From assembly GCA_018385425.1 (NCBI GenBank), contig JAHBAA010000047.1, forward strand, positions 1-43,996: a stretch of DNA of 43,996 nucleotides, read 5' to 3'. The notes under the pieces are model-generated. The model saw only the letters and a program-made list of their open reading frames with translations, was not told where the DNA came from and searched no databases. A program made the translations under genes and the position numbers. Position 1 is the stretch's first letter; the number at the start of each line of letters is the position of its first letter. The stretch comes from Acetatifactor sp. Its GTDB lineage: Bacteria; Bacillota; Clostridia; Lachnospirales; Lachnospiraceae. Of this stretch, positions 42,831 to 43,996 are shown one piece after another.

Positions 42831-43026
42831 CTGTGTGACGATGTTTCTATGCGCTTTGACCAAAGCCCCGGTCAGGTGCATGCAGATAGAAAACATTTCG
42901 TTCTGCGGAGGTCTCATTCACAGCCCGGACATCTGTGGATCTGATCAGAGACAGAACAGCAAATCCGAAGCTGCTGAAACTGGTTCGGTACTTACTTTAT
43001 TTTGAGTTGAATACGGAGGGAATATC
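42831..43026 (+). promoter_or_regulatory. Structured rplM leader, resembling the Firmicutes L13 leader
   Basis: ATGTTTCTAT (42841-42850) pairs with ATAGAAAACAT (42886-42896), one bulge, enclosing TGACC/GGTCA (42857-42874). A second domain pairs GTTCTG...GTCTC with GAGAC-AGAAC around CACAG/CTGTG. An L13-binding leader class is known upstream of rplM-rpsI in Firmicutes; position and fold fit, but a covariance match was not run. This is most of the 273-base gap. Confidence 0.55.
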
Positions 43027-43455
43027 ATGAAAACATTTATGGCTAGCCCTGCTACCATTGATAGAAAATGGTATGTAGTAGACGCTACTGGCATGACACT
43101 TGGTCGCCTTGCTTCTGAGGTTGCTAAGGTTTTGAGAGGCAAGAACAAGCCTATCTTCACACCTCACATCGATACCGGCGACTATGTAATCGTTATCAAT
43201 GCTGAGAAGATCGCTGTAACCGGCAAGAAGCTGGATCAGAAGGTTTACCATCATCATTCCGACTATGTTGGAGGTATGAAGGAGACCACTCTCAGAGAGA
43301 AGCTTGCCAAGAAGCCTGAAGAAGTGATCGAAGGCGCTGTAAAGGGCATGCTTCCCAAGGGACCTTTAGGAAGACAGATGTACACTAAGCTTTTCGTTTA
43401 CGCAGGACCTGAGCACAAGCATGCTGCACAGAAGCCTGAAGTACTGACATTCTAA
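43027..43455 (+). CDS. rplM: 50S ribosomal protein L13
   Basis: 142 aa. [85 protein letters not shown] and [36 protein letters not shown] are the complete L13 pattern. ACGGAGGG precedes the start. L13 is an early 23S rRNA binder and in some bacteria represses its own operon. Confidence 0.98.
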   Translation: MKTFMASPATIDRKWYVVDATGMTLGRLASEVAKVLRGKNKPIFTPHIDTGDYVIVINAEKIAVTGKKLDQKVYHHHSDYVGGMKETTLREKLAKKPEEVIEGAVKGMLPKGPLGRQMYTKLFVYAGPEHKHAAQKPEVLTF

Positions 43456-43476
43456 AGGATTGGAGGAGAATAAATC

Positions 43477-43872
43477 ATGGCTAAGACTGAAAAATACTAC
43501 GGTACAGGCAGAAGAAAGAAATCTATCGCTAGAGTATATCTCGTACCCGGCAACGGAAATGTAATTATCAACAAGAGAAGCATGGATGAGTACTTCGGAC
43601 TTGAGACTCTGAAGGTTATCGTTCGTCAGCCCCTTGTTCTGACTGATAATGCTGACAAGTATGACGTGCTTGTTAACGTACATGGCGGCGGTTACACCGG
43701 CCAGGCTGGTGCAATCAGACACGGTATCTCCAGAGCACTGCTTCAGGTAGATGCTGACTACAGACCCACTTTGAAGGCTGCCGGTTTCCTGACCAGAGAT
43801 CCTCGTATGAAGGAGAGAAAGAAGTACGGCTTGAAGGCTGCAAGACGTGCACCTCAGTTCTCAAAGAGATAA
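43477..43872 (+). CDS. rpsI: 30S ribosomal protein S9
   Basis: 131 aa. [39 protein letters not shown] and the C-terminal [27 protein letters not shown], whose last Arg reaches the P-site tRNA. TTGGAGGAG precedes the ATG; 21 bases after rplM. It ends the unit. Confidence 0.98.
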   Translation: MAKTEKYYGTGRRKKSIARVYLVPGNGNVIINKRSMDEYFGLETLKVIVRQPLVLTDNADKYDVLVNVHGGGYTGQAGAIRHGISRALLQVDADYRPTLKAAGFLTRDPRMKERKKYGLKAARRAPQFSKR

Positions 43873-43996
43873 TATGTGCTATATGCACTTATGCGAAGAA
43901 TCCCGTATTTATTGGGTTTCAAGACTTGCTGAGATGTGCTGTGATGTGTTGAGATTTGTTCAACAATACACACACAATACACACATAATCAACAAA
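43873..43996 (+). other. Region after rpsI with short repeats
   Basis: No gene in these 124 bases. A small hairpin GTGC-TATAT-GCAC follows the stop. Further on are TG-rich repeats (GAGATGTG, GTGATGTG) and a direct repeat of AATACACACA (CAATACACACACAATACACACA), with TGTTG/CAACA pairing between them. No T-tract terminator is seen before the window ends. Confidence 0.45.

Noticed and set aside
1-43996. CRISPR arrays, tRNA/rRNA genes, insertion sequences, prophage
   Set aside because: No regularly spaced repeats, no tRNA cloverleaf, no rRNA core sequence and no transposase or integrase reading frame was found on either strand.

Overview
The window is a chromosomal segment of a Gram-positive anaerobe of the class Clostridia, most likely family Lachnospiraceae. 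This rests on gene order (S10-spc-alpha ribosomal block, then ecfA1-ecfA2-ecfT-truA-rplM-rpsI), zinc-ribbon forms of S14 and L36, a four-cysteine adenylate kinase lid, sigma-A type promoters with strong AGGAGG ribosome binding sites, and family-like proteins such as DUF1292. No rRNA, tRNA, CRISPR array, insertion sequence or phage gene was seen.

The left third (1-10.7 kb) is the least ordinary part. A promoter at 210-238 leads a tight series: a 741-aa double AAA+ protein whose first ATPase module is degenerate and whose second is CbbX/SpoVK-like, an HD-domain protein, a small RelA/SpoT-type alarmone synthetase, a galactokinase-like GHMP kinase and a DUF1292 protein. Next comes a two-gene unit, a YbjN-like protein and a 1166-aa protein. 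The latter joins a Clp-type N region, an intact ClpB-D2-like AAA+ module, a receiver-like domain, and an FtsH-like AAA plus M41 zinc protease with no membrane anchor. This unit is my best candidate for an undescribed system: a soluble, possibly signal-controlled unfoldase-protease with a YbjN-like partner. It ends at a clear terminator. D-aminoacyl-tRNA deacylase and a small membrane protein follow.

From 10.7 to 22 kb are accessory and signalling genes: a heterodimeric ABC exporter with one degenerate ATP site; a hybrid sensor protein whose phospho-accepting histidine is Gln; an ECF sigma factor with a good self-type promoter and its membrane partner protein; an NSS-family sodium symporter with a small one-helix partner; and, on the minus strand, an rRNA-methyltransferase-like gene followed by a KdpD/KdpE-like kinase-regulator pair.

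From 22 to 44 kb is the ribosomal block. It has a long structured leader and rpsJ through secY; adk-map-KOW-infA; rpmJ-rpsM-rpsK-rpsD-rpoA-rplQ; ecfA1A2T-truA; and rplM-rpsI. Each transcription unit has a recognisable promoter, and several end in GC hairpin plus T-tract terminators. Four promoters here share the unusual -35 hexamer TTGCAA. Structured, probably regulatory RNA stretches lie before rpsJ, between rpsH and rplF, before rpsM and before rplM. All calls come from reading the sequence; no database or folding program was run.
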